64,000 bases of DNA. Origin: Coprinus comatus (Eukaryota > Basidiomycota > Agaricomycetes > Agaricales > Agaricaceae). The translations under genes were made by a program, and so were the position numbers. The stretch spans positions 1 through 64,000 of the forward strand of contig JAWPGT010000049.1 of the NCBI GenBank assembly GCA_034638255.1. The letters are read 5' to 3'. Positions 1 to 10,297 of this stretch are shown in pieces. Each line of letters begins with the position of its first letter. The first letter of the stretch is position 1. Below the pieces are notes generated by a model. It had not been told where the DNA came from. It did not search any database and worked only from the letters and a program-made list of their open reading frames with translations.

Positions 1-114
1 TAACCCCCTAACCCCCCCCCCTAACCCCCCTAACCCCCTAACCCCCCTAACCCCCCTAACCCCCCTAACCCCCCTAACCCCCTAACCCCCTAACCCCCCT
101 AACCCCTAACCCCC
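1..114. repeat. Telomere, C-rich strand repeats
   Basis: About thirteen units of TAAC followed by a run of C fill the first 114 bases. Most units have 5 or 6 C, one has 4 and one has about 10. The C-rich strand reads 5'->3' inward, as expected at a left chromosome end. On the G strand this is TTAG(4-6), with longer G runs than the usual TTAGGG. The array stops abruptly at a coding sequence on the minus strand with no spacer. Confidence 0.95.
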
Positions 115-3100
115 TTTGTGTGGGGAAAAAGCACCAGCGGCAGTGACGGCTGCCCAAACAACGTATGCCATTACGCCATGTGAGATAGTTGTGCCATCCC
201 AAATTCGGGCAATTGTTGCCCATATGATCGTCACTGACCGTTCCGTTAACAAGACAACAAGTGCATAGATCCTTGACAAGGTTAAACGCATTAGAAAGCC
301 TGTTCATATATTGCTGATCCAATAGTGCTTCACTGGACTTGCGCCGTTTGGCATTGATAGCAGATTGATCAAAATTGTTCTCTTCGCGAGCACGTTTTAA
401 AGTAATTTGAGTAGACTTAGGTTGGGAGGCAAATTGGGAAGGAGTACTGGAGGATGATGATGACGCACGGAGTACTACGCGGTTTAACGGTTGCGAGCGA
501 TCCTGAGGTGAGGACGGGTGAGAGGAGCAAGAGGAATGTGCAGAAACGTTTATGGTAGTGGGTTTTGGTATATAAGGATGATGGGGTGGTGGTGTAGAAT
601 GGTGATCGTTACTTTCAATGTTGTTAAGGGCCTGTTGTACTTGGTGTAATGTTCGGGATGGTGGTGCAGAATGTTGGCCTTTGGTTTCAACTTCTCGCAA
701 AGCATCTTGTACTCGTTGTAACGTTCGTGAGGGTCCCCTGAGGCCCACTTTAGGTCTGCCAATTAACATTGTGCTTGAGGTATCATGCACGCCATATAGA
801 CATCTACTACAAAGCTGATTTTTGTCGTGAGAAGAACATTTGACAGCAAGCTTCGACCCATCGACAAACGAGGTGAAGAGATATCTAAGGCAGATTTGAG
901 ATTTGAAGAGAGCATGATATAACGCTTTCCGTCCTTGAAGATCGCTTTCCCCAGAACGAAGACTTGGTGCGACGGTGTCAACAGGTATAATGAAGCAATT
1001 AGCAGGTTTCGAGTCACGTGCGCCTCTGCCGACTTCTTGAAGGAAGTTGAGCATTTCTTTGGGCGTACCGGCATGGATTACAAGTCGAACGTGAGCATAA
1101 TCGTTGCCAGCTCCAAAGGCTTCGGTGCAAACCATGACCTTGTTAACTCCCGAAAGCCATCGTTTATACATGGCTTGTCGATCGGAATCGCTGAGGTCGC
1201 CAGATCCATTATAAAAGTCACAGTTCAAGGCTTTAGAGATAAATTGTCCGTCTTTCAGTCGAGGGACATAGATAAGCGCGCGATCTTCAGGTTCGAACCC
1301 CAATTGCTCATTAGCCAGAATCTGAGAAGCTTTTTGAGCAACAGCATGAAGAGAAGGGCATGGTTCCTCCAAACGATAGCTGAGCTCAGATCGATTGGTT
1401 GATCTACGTATGGTTTTGGCCGTGGGAGACATGCCGAAGTCCTTCTTCACGTGATCAACCATGTTGTGAGGAATTGTAGCAGATGCAACAATGATCTGCG
1501 AGTTCGTGGACCTCACCGCGTACACAAGTTTCATGATTGGTCGGTATTCCTGACTGGTGACGGTGACATGTCCTTCGTCAAAGAAGAATCGTGAGATAGG
1601 GAATTTGGTGTGAGTAGCTTGAATTAATTGCGAAAAGCCATCGGTCGCAGCCAAGTCCGTTGTCACTAGAACAACACGAGTCTTCCCAGAGATATGTTTG
1701 GTTGCATTTTTGTAGAGGATGTAAGGAATATTCATGGCATCTAGACGACGCTGGTAATCAAGTAGAAGGGAGCGGAGTGGAACCACAATGACAGTAATCT
1801 TAGTGGGTTCCAACATAGCGGGTACGAGAGCTACCATGGTTTTCCCAGCGCCGGTGGGGAGGACGGTGATGAAATCGTTGGTATGATCCATTGCTTCAAC
1901 AACAGCTTCGCGTTGTTCAGGACAAGACCAATTAGCGTGCGGTTTGTTTAAAAGAACTTGCATCTTGGAGAGCGCTTTGAATCCATTATTCTTCTTATTA
2001 AGGTCTGCCTGCAGTTGTCTCAGTGAGGTGGTGACAGGATGAGAAGTCATGTGAACTTACAAGGTGGCAGAAATGCCTATCAGAGTGATAAGGGCTACAG
2101 GGACGAGTAAGTTCCTCGTCGACCGATATATCCTGCATAATAATTAGTAAATATGTAATTTGGAGAAATAATTTTCACAGCAACGAACATCAAGGATAGA
2201 ATCTTGAGTGACCATTGGTTGTGGTGACTCAGGTTCGGGAGATTGCGTCAAATCAATAGTTTCATTTACAACTTCATGAGCCTGAAAGTATAAGATGAGT
2301 TTGGCTTGCAAAGGAAAGGAGAACGACGAAGAATACCTTTTCTTTTCCTTTCTTGCTGGGTACAGTTTGAAAAGTGACCGGGCTACTGGGAGGAAAGAGG
2401 AAATTTGTAAGACTCGGAATCTCTGGTTGAGTCTCAGACACATCGGGAATGACAGTTGAAGGTAGAATATCCTAAGACGTCATGGGTGAGAGTTGGGTTT
2501 AACGAAGAGATTAATCCGACCTACCATGGTGTGTTTAGCCGGTTTATCAACTTGCATTACTGGAGTTATCGCCTCTTTCGTTTCATCTGACTTTGTGTCA
2601 AGCTAATGAACAAGTAAGTATTACATTAGATAAAAATGTGGAACCATATACCAAATGGTTTGCGTGCATTGTGGCAGCACAGCACGTGCAGGTGGTAGGG
2701 TTGTGAGTGTCAATGATATTCTGAAGAGACTGTATCATAGGACACTTCTGGGTTTGTGGTATTACAGGTCGAAATCGTTCGTATGCACCTGGTTCTCCGA
2801 TGAGCGTATAATCAGCTATAATTCCAGCTACGGGGATATCCAATGTTTCCTGCCACTCAGTGCTGCATTCGATATAACGCTCGATTAAGTAGTCCGGGGT
2901 TGCAAGAAGATAATCGGAAGATTTGCCGTATAAGCGATCTTCATTATTCCGGGTATGTCCTGCTTGTAAAGACCCAACTGTATCGTGTCCATCAAGCCCC
3001 AAAAGACGGTCGAAGGAATCATCTAGAGCGCGACGATACGCTATCATAACCTGGCGCAATGGCCGAACAGTGAGTTCAGCTCCAATGGCGCTGAGAGATG

Positions 3101-5584
3101 CTTCTTTTAATTCCGTGCTGAGATCATTGGTGTTGACTTGTCGATCGTTCTTCATAAAGAGATATGTGTGGAAGTCTTGGAGTAATTGGGTGTTTTTGGG
3201 ATATAGAACAGAGATGACGAGCTCCGCGAAGGGACGTGCGATGAGAAGATCTTGAACAATCAAGTCGGCCGTGAAAGCATCTATTCCATGCGGCAACAAT
3301 TTTTCTAAGCCTGTATTGGCGTTAGTTTTCGAATATTGCGTGTTATAGATCAATGTCTTGTCCAGAGCCATGACATTTCGAAGGCGCATCGAGGTATTGC
3401 GGAATGTCACTGCGGATAACTCTGAGCCGCGGGATGGTGCTCCAGACATAAATTCTAGAGAGGCTAGCATTGACGTATGGAAGTTTCCATAGTCATTCAG
3501 CCATTCTCGGAGTCGAACGTGATTGAATATCGGTTCTTGCTTGTCTTCATCCCACCCACATACAAATTTGTTCTTGAGAGCAGGATCTTCCATGATAGTG
3601 TTATAAAGAAGGCGTGGTCGGAGGAGCTTCGCGTTTCTAGGATCATCGACAAAGCCATGACCAGGCGTACTGTCTGATCTATCATCATAGAGAGTCTGGT
3701 ATGGAACTCGAACTTTTTGTCCAAGGAGAATGTTGTGCGAGAAACTTTTAAAAGATTTCGCGTGAAGCGACCGTGCCATTTTACGTAACCCTTCGATTGT
3801 TATTGTAGCTCCCTTGAACAACATCTGCTTTCCAGGACGCCCCTGCCACACGACATCGCCTGGAGTGACTGTAGAGAACGCCATCGACGTTGCCAGGTGT
3901 TGCAGGTACGACACGGTGGAGAATGTAGAGTTTTTTCCCTCATAAGCCCAATGTTTGATTTTCTCGTATTGTGTCTCAATTTCACTGATTCCAAAAGTGT
4001 GAGATTCAAACACAATGGTATAACGAATCAAACGTCGGAACCTCGCAAAGAACGGAGTTACAAGGTGGGCATCCATCCATGAAAGATCCTGTTTGATCGA
4101 CGAAAGCGCAATATAGCAAAGGGTAGGGTCTCCGATCGTGTTATTAAAAGTTTTCTTCCATGATTGAGTCCAAAGGTTGCATAGTACCTCGTGGATAATG
4201 ATGTATTGATCATCCACATGGGTGTCGGCCGTGATGGTGTGTATTTTGGAAAGACATTGGGTGAGAGAAGGTGGAAGATCGAGCTTGTAACTGCCTCGAT
4301 CGCGAAGTAAGAATGCCACAAGTTTGACGGCTTCGTTTATATATGCGTCAAATGTAGCTTGCTGGATTTTGGGAACGCCAAAAGGAGTATGGCTAGTTGC
4401 TCTGGAATATTGTGACGTCAGTGATGTTTGAATAAGAGAAATATTAAATACACATACCCTTTAGGATCATCCGTATTCAGGTCGAGTAAAACAGGGTCAG
4501 GCATGAGTGGTGTTAATTCCGCACAGACTTTGAAGTAGGAAGAGACAGCTTTTTGTAGGAAGGGAAATTCGTCTGGTTGTGGCATCCTGACAAGGGACCG
4601 GAGGAATTGTGGATCGTGTTTGCCTACGTGTTCTGGCCATCCACTGCACTGTTGCCATTGGGTCATATCACGGTGGTCGGTAGAATTCAAGGATGGTTTA
4701 TTAACGATCTTGCTGATTTTTTGTTCCATTTCGTCAAGCCATTTGACTGGAGCTGCTGAAGTAGACGTTTGGGGAGGTGGCTGGACACGAAATAATTGCC
4801 GATTTTGGAAGTTTCCAAAATGTTGTGCAGCGCACAAAGTCCACGTTCCGGGAGAAGAGTGAGGTTTATGCTGTTTATAGTGATGAGTCTTCATAGAATC
4901 TCTGGTGGATGCAACATGGGTACAATTGCCGAAACCACATAGGAGTGCGTTCGTATAGACAGGAATACCAGAATACGGGACAACGATGGAAGTTATTTCA
5001 GGAAGTTCATTTATTATGCCCTCCTTCGCGCAATTATCAATAAACTTGGGTTTCGCGGCTGAGCGCAGCATACCGGGATGCTTGTTTCCGAGATGACCAA
5101 CTGCTTTTGCGGGAGTGAGGAATACTCCGCAATCAATACAACAAAGGCATGATAACCGGGTGTTGATACGAAGTCCAAGAGGTTGAAGAAAGTCGCGTGT
5201 CTCGAGGTCGGATGAGTACAATGTAATATACTCAGGTTCATGATCATCTTCACACTAATGACCTAGGTCAGTGATTAGACTGAGTGATCTTGGTTAGATT
5301 ACTAACCTTAGGTAGAAAGTTGTCGGCTACGTTGTTATTATTAATTAGATTACTCGTCATAGGTGCAAAGGTGTCATCTATGTCGTTATTAACTTCTTCG
5401 TCCTGATACAATAGTCAATAGTAGTTTCGTTGTCAAGTTGCGATTAACGTACGTTTTCCTCACGAATTTCTGGGTTATTGACGGATGAAGCGTCGATAAA
5501 TATCTTGGGGCATTGAATAACATGAGCTTCGCTCAATGCGGCGCTGTTGAACAGTTTGTTACAAGTAGAACAGGCGATAGGCAT
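74..5584 (-). CDS. Telomere-linked RecQ-type helicase with recombinase-like N-terminal half, 3' end cut by telomere
   Basis: Nine exons can be joined in frame on the minus strand: 5584-5453, 5402-5307, 5254-4458, 4401-2652, 2601-2525, 2471-2338, 2281-2189, 2132-2061 and 2008-74. The first ATG is at 5584. Exon 1 encodes a C2H2-like finger (CSTCNKLF, then H and C). Exon 3 has a second C-x2-C/H motif and a C-x4-C/H motif, resembling the DUF3505-type region of such fungal proteins. Exon 4 has tyrosine-recombinase-like motifs (PSRGSEL near 3430; QAGHTRNNEDRLYG near 2935-2975). Exon 9 is a superfamily 2 helicase: LPTGAGKT, FDEGHV, ASATIP and QEVGRGARD, closest to RecQ. A Cys/His/Trp-rich tail follows, and the last residues before the stop are translated telomere repeats. 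The family is known from subtelomeres of many fungi and may act in telomere maintenance; the role here is inferred. The helicase core looks intact, but the C-terminus is probably truncated. Confidence 0.85.
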
Positions 5585-6408
5585 AGTGGTAGAAATGAAG
5601 ATGAAAGTAGTTGGAATTGTCACATATATATACGTTATCTACAGCACAGCTAGACACTACAGTACACTATTTGTGTCTTAACTCAGTGAACAATGGCATG
5701 TATGGAGGACACGAATTTACGGTGGAAAAACAATGGACTTTAAGGTGGAATAGCGTCTTCTATGGTGGACGATGGCACGGAAAGGCATGAGGTTATGGCG
5801 TAGTGTTTCACTGGGAGAGCCCCAGGAAATAATATGAGAAAGGCTTGTCCGGGAGAACCCCGTACAAGTTTGGAAGATAACGTATGTGTCGAAGTGATGG
5901 TGGATGGTAGGTAAGTCCTGGCAATGATTCAGAACGAATTGAGAGATGAAGGAGAGATACCTTTTCCTTATTAAAAACCCTACGTTCTGGAGCAAGAGCA
6001 TGTTGACGATGCATGTAGTGGATGTAGTGGATGGATGTAGTATTGGATGTGAAGAGGGAAAGAGGAACTTACGAAAAATTGATCAACGCGACCACGTGAC
6101 ATAATTAATTGGTCCGCGTCTCTTCCTTCCTTCCTTCCACCACTTTGGACTCCTCATTCTCGCAGCGACCCTGTGGCGAAATTCTTCAGGTAAGTATTTT
6201 ATACTAGAAGAAGAAACTCAACTAATGAGCTTAACGATATAGACACGCGTAAAGCATCACACATCACCTTCCTGCGTAACATTCTGGGGATCTCCCAGAT
6301 TCTTGCGTTCCATTAAACCATCAACATTCAGGGGTTCTCCCTGGATATTGCATACATCTGTGATCATTGAGTTCGAGTATAAACAAGACGAAATTTTATC
6401 GCTTTACG
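5585..6408. other. Intergenic region between divergent genes
   Basis: This is the shared upstream region of the helicase gene (leftward) and the next gene (rightward). A pyrimidine-rich TTCC run lies near 6120-6140. A possible 5'-UTR intron starts with GTAAGT at about 6190 and ends with an AG near 6241. I see no convincing gene in it. Confidence 0.5.
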
Positions 6409-9052
6409 ATGCCAGGACAAGTCTGGAAGTTCAACGGCGATCTCTACTTCTCGCCTAACTCGACTAGGAGTGTAACGCCTCCTTCTGTCGATGAAGTACC
6501 GGTGCTATTCTCTGGAATTACGAAGGCATCAGATGTGCAAAACCCATTGTGGTGGAAAGCTCGAAGTGAATGGCTAGCGTTCGTTCCAAAAGCTCCAGTA
6601 TCCTACTCTGGGATTTTGTTGGAATCCCTAGATTATTTACCTCGGAAAATCCCTTATGTTCGCCCTGGATATCAGCTACAAAAGCCACTCAGGGATACAT
6701 GGTCCTTGATAGATGAAATATTAATGAAAGTTATCCTCTACCTTGGCAAAGAAAATCGACTACAGTTTTTGAAACCATACGCGGCATCAGAATGGAAGTT
6801 CAACGAAATCTATAAAACTGAAAGAGAGGCTTTGGCGGCTGCTGAACATGGACGGGACTGGTTCTCCGTGTTAATCGGTACTTTGTATTGGTTGTCGTGC
6901 CGAATTCCAAATGATTCAGGTTATAGAGAGGGATGGGTAGCACCAACATGGTTTATACAGGTTGTGATAGAGGCAAAACCAGCTAAACAATGGATGCTGG
7001 ATGGGATACGAACGGCACCTTTGTTACGGAATTTTTGGAACGTAGATCGAGTAGGACTTTGGCTGAAAAACCCATTGGAAAATCCTTCACAACCAGATGC
7101 TGCTTGGTTTGTCGAGCAAGGTGTTCCTGTATGGTACCGTTGGACTAAAAAGGAGATGAGAGAGGTGTCAAAGATCCGGAACTACAAGCTGATCGAACCG
7201 TCTCATGAGCAGATGCAATTGGTGATGGACTTCCGAGTTCGTTCACCTACATTTCCTTCGATGAATTTTATGGAGAACTCGTACGATAACTACACATACA
7301 CATACCCGGAAACCCCCAATCACACTACGTACACCCCGCCCGAAGTTGCTGAATACAATAATTCGCAGTTCTCTTTTCACGAAAACATGACAACAGTAAC
7401 TTCTACAATCTCAGATACACGACAGGAACGTCGAAAATTTTGGAAACCATGGTTAGATAGCAAGCTAATGCAACGAAAGGAAAGGATCAGAGTTGAAACT
7501 GCTGCTGACCGAAACAAACGACTACAGAGAGAAAGCCGCCCTCCAACTGTGAATACTGCTGTTTTTACTTGGGAATGGGATGATGAAAACAACCGCCGAC
7601 TATATCGTCGGGTACGAACACTAAAGAGTGACAATGAGTTCACTCTAGGAAACTACAGTAATGCACAGAAATTATATGATCCTTTCGCAAATGAGTGGAC
7701 CTGCTGTCCCGACTTTGGCGAGGATGACGACGATATTGAGGAAGGTATGATTGTTGGAAATGGACAAAACTGGGATCAACAATGGGATTCTCCTAAACAA
7801 CAGGCACTAGATCATGATTCTACACTCCATAAAGAAAATCTAGTGTCCGGTTACCACGTAACAACAAATCCTTTGCACTGGAATTACATCGTGGACCTCC
7901 ACAAGCAAGTATTGACTCTTCTTAGGATGCATTACGGGTTTGTATTTCCACACTTGCCTGTTCCCAGCTCAGCAATGCCTGTGTCAGATCAAGCAAAGAA
8001 GTGTCTTGTAGCAACACTGGGTTTGGACACCATCGCCTCGGATGATCACATTTGGTTCGAAGATCTTGGAAGAGTATCAACAACATTTATCACAGGATTC
8101 TGTGTTACTCCAGGCATCAAACCTTCAGGAACGATGTGGGATTTGAACGAGGAGTCCGAAATGTCACTAAAATATACGAAGTGGATGTCAAGCCTTCGAC
8201 AAGTTCAACACGGTCAAAATTCGGTTTTCATGTTCGATCTTGGTTCCTCGTCGACCGTTCCTTGGTGTCTTGTTGTTACATCAGCAACCAGTGCAATGTT
8301 TGTCTGCCGACTTGATGAGAACTGGAGTGAGACCCAAGTTGCGACTGAGCTTGTTGAATTGGGTATTCCTTTCAGAACGGTTCAAAGAAGGGATGAATTA
8401 CCATTGGTAGACGGTAACCATTCACCATTTCTACTTCCTATGCGTACAGCTGGCTTTGTATATGGAGATGAGGACTTTGAAAAATACAAAGAAATGCGAA
8501 CAACATTACTTGGTGATAGAAGAGCTCGTGCTGCGTTACTTCGTGGTGGATATATCTGGCGGCTTGCAGTTGATACCATCCCTGTATCGCAGGTAATAGA
8601 AGGACCTACTGCAGTGTACACTCGCGATGAAATGATGTTCACGGTGAAGGATAGTAATGGGGTTCAGTACATTGATGATGAGCTCACCGAAATTGAGCTT
8701 GATTTCATTTCGGGGCTTTATATTCAGTTTACAGGTATGTATTTCTTCTGTGTTATTGAATTATTATTAAATATGTATAGGACGTGGATTCCAAACCTCT
8801 CAAGCATCTTGGTACCCACGCGCATCACAATTTGAGGGAAGTGGTGATGATTATGGACGGTGGACACCTCATAATGAAAGGTTGTTCTTGAAGCGTACTA
8901 ATTCTATCCTTGACCCTACATGCGAAACCAATCTCAAAATTCCACTTCCTGCAAAAAAGTGGAATGACAAGTTGCGAGGCTTTGGTGAGAATCGAAGGGC
9001 TGTAAAGAATTACGAGCTCTGGTGTAATAATTTCCTGAGTGCAGAGTTGTAG
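6409..9052 (+). CDS. Unknown protein, 2 exons, subtelomeric
   Basis: The long frame starts at the first ATG, 6409 (MPGQVWKFNG), although it is open further upstream. A 46-base intron at 8735-8780 (GTATGT...TAG) joins it in frame to a second exon ending with TAG at 9050-9052, giving roughly 865 residues. The protein is soluble and rich in Trp, Tyr and charged residues. It has a GVPVWYRW motif near residue 240, a low-complexity Tyr/Asn/Thr stretch near residues 295-330, and a basic stretch around residue 370. No signal peptide, membrane segment or catalytic motif is evident. Similar long proteins with a VPVWYRW motif occur in many Agaricomycetes, to my recollection without a known function. Its place between a telomeric helicase and a retroelement suggests an accessory, multicopy gene. 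Confidence 0.75.
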
Positions 9053-9456
9053 TAGTATTATGAATTTTGGTATGTACGCCGTGTTGTTTTTCTTTTTTGT
9101 TATAATATACTTTTGTTTTCGTACTATGATTACAGAGATGGTGTAAATAAGTTGCTTGTGGTAAGTTCATGAACCCCAACAACCCTGAGCATTCTCAGGA
9201 GGTACATTATTCTTGTTTTTGTAACATCAGAACCAAAAATAGACTGCTTTTATATCTTGTCATATTTCTTAACGTTTTGTCTGTATTCCCTGGCCAATTT
9301 CATGTTTCCCTCTATCTTTTGTAATCTATATGAGTAATTTATCTACATTACTAGAACTATTCCGTGTACTATTGATTGAATTTAGTTGTTTGTCCTTTAT
9401 TTCCTAACGAGTTTCATATTTTCTTTGTAATTTATAATAGATGGCAGTATGGACTC
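9053..9456. other. Intergenic AT-rich stretch
   Basis: This is the 3' flank of the 6409-9052 gene. It contains one perfect small hairpin at 9184-9199 (CCTGAG, 4-base loop, CTCAGG). No gene is visible. Confidence 0.5.
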
Positions 9457-9658
9457 TGTGTTTCCTAATGATTTATGTGTGTTACTTGAATAATATACTG
9501 TGTTTTCTAATGAATTACAGTGTTTCCTAATGAGTTATGTGTGTTACTTGACTAATATATTGTGTTTCCTATGAATTATATGTGTTACCTTAATAATATA
9601 CTGTGTTTCCTAATGATTTATATGTGTTACTTGAATAATATACAGTGTTTCTTACTAG
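9457..9658. repeat. Minisatellite, ~42-bp unit
   Basis: The phrase TGTGTTTCCTAATGA starts at 9457, 9500 (one change), 9561 (one base missing) and 9602, with a degenerate copy at 9643 and an extra partial copy at 9519. Most copies are followed by TTATRTGTGTTACTTGAATAATATA, giving a unit of about 41-43 bases. Variation between units is low, which fits a fairly young array. Confidence 0.8.
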
Positions 9659-9679
9659 ACTGATAAAAAAAAAGAGAAA

Positions 9680-9806
9680 TTCCACAGGAAACACAGTCAT
9701 GGGAAAAAAATGGTAGAGGAAATGAGGTCGTGAGAAAAAATCAGTCACAGGAAACACTGATGTATTGCCTAAAATGGTAACCAAGAAACACTGATGTGTT
9801 TCTTGG
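9680..9806. repeat. Inverted copies of the minisatellite core and a perfect hairpin
   Basis: The complement of the minisatellite core (AGGAAACACAG / AGGAAACACTGATG) recurs near 9687 and 9743. A 10-base perfect inverted repeat, CCAAGAAACA with a 6-base loop and TGTTTCTTGG, sits at 9781-9806, just upstream of the retroelement ORFs. The region could form a fold-back and probably marks the 5' flank or end of the retroelement. Confidence 0.65.
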
Positions 9807-9864
9807 AACAGATAGTTAGGTACTTCTTGAAGATTTACCTTCTATCTGGGGGAGAGCCATCGGA

Positions 9865-10297
9865 TTGGTAGACGATGCTCTCTTGGTTGAAGAAACCAAA
9901 CTCAATAAGAAGAAAGAACTGAAGCAAGCAGCCGAGGACAACGTCGAGGAGGCGTCGTCCAGTAAGTCAGTAGCAGATCTTGTGAAAGCTGAAGTGACCA
10001 AGGCTCTTGCGGCTAAGGATAAAGGAAAAGGGAAAGCGGTGAGTAATGTCCCCGTTCAATACTCGAACCAATACCACGATCCCTTATATGCTTATGAATT
10101 ATCCTTAGAACACAAAGACCGGCAAGGGCAAGGGCAAGGCCGCCCAGCAGAACGCAAGGTCATCTGGGGCGAAATCTTCAGGTGGTCCAACACGTCGAGG
10201 CACCCAGGCAGGCAAGCAGACTCGTCAATCCAACGGAGGAGGATCAAAAGCATCGAAAAAGACGAAGAAGCAAGAGAAGGGGAAAGGAAAAGCATAG
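9865..10297 (+). CDS. Lysine/glycine-rich ORF1 of the Penelope-like element, with an intron
   Basis: The frame is open from about 9820 without an ATG, so the start is unknown and the ORF may be 5' truncated. A canonical intron at 10039-10107 (GTGAGTAATG...CCTTAG) joins KDKGKGKA to NTKTGKGKGKAAQQNA in frame, and the ORF then stops at TAG TAG (10295). The spliced tail is strongly basic and low in complexity (K, G, Q, S), as in nucleic-acid-binding accessory proteins. Without splicing, the frame runs into the RT ORF. Either reading is possible: an independent ORF1, or an RT with a charged N-terminal extension. I find the splice more natural because the spliced tail continues the same composition. 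Confidence 0.5.

Noticed and set aside
5717..6014. Short minus-strand frames as a gene
   Set aside because: No motif or intron support, in the shared promoter region of two divergent genes.
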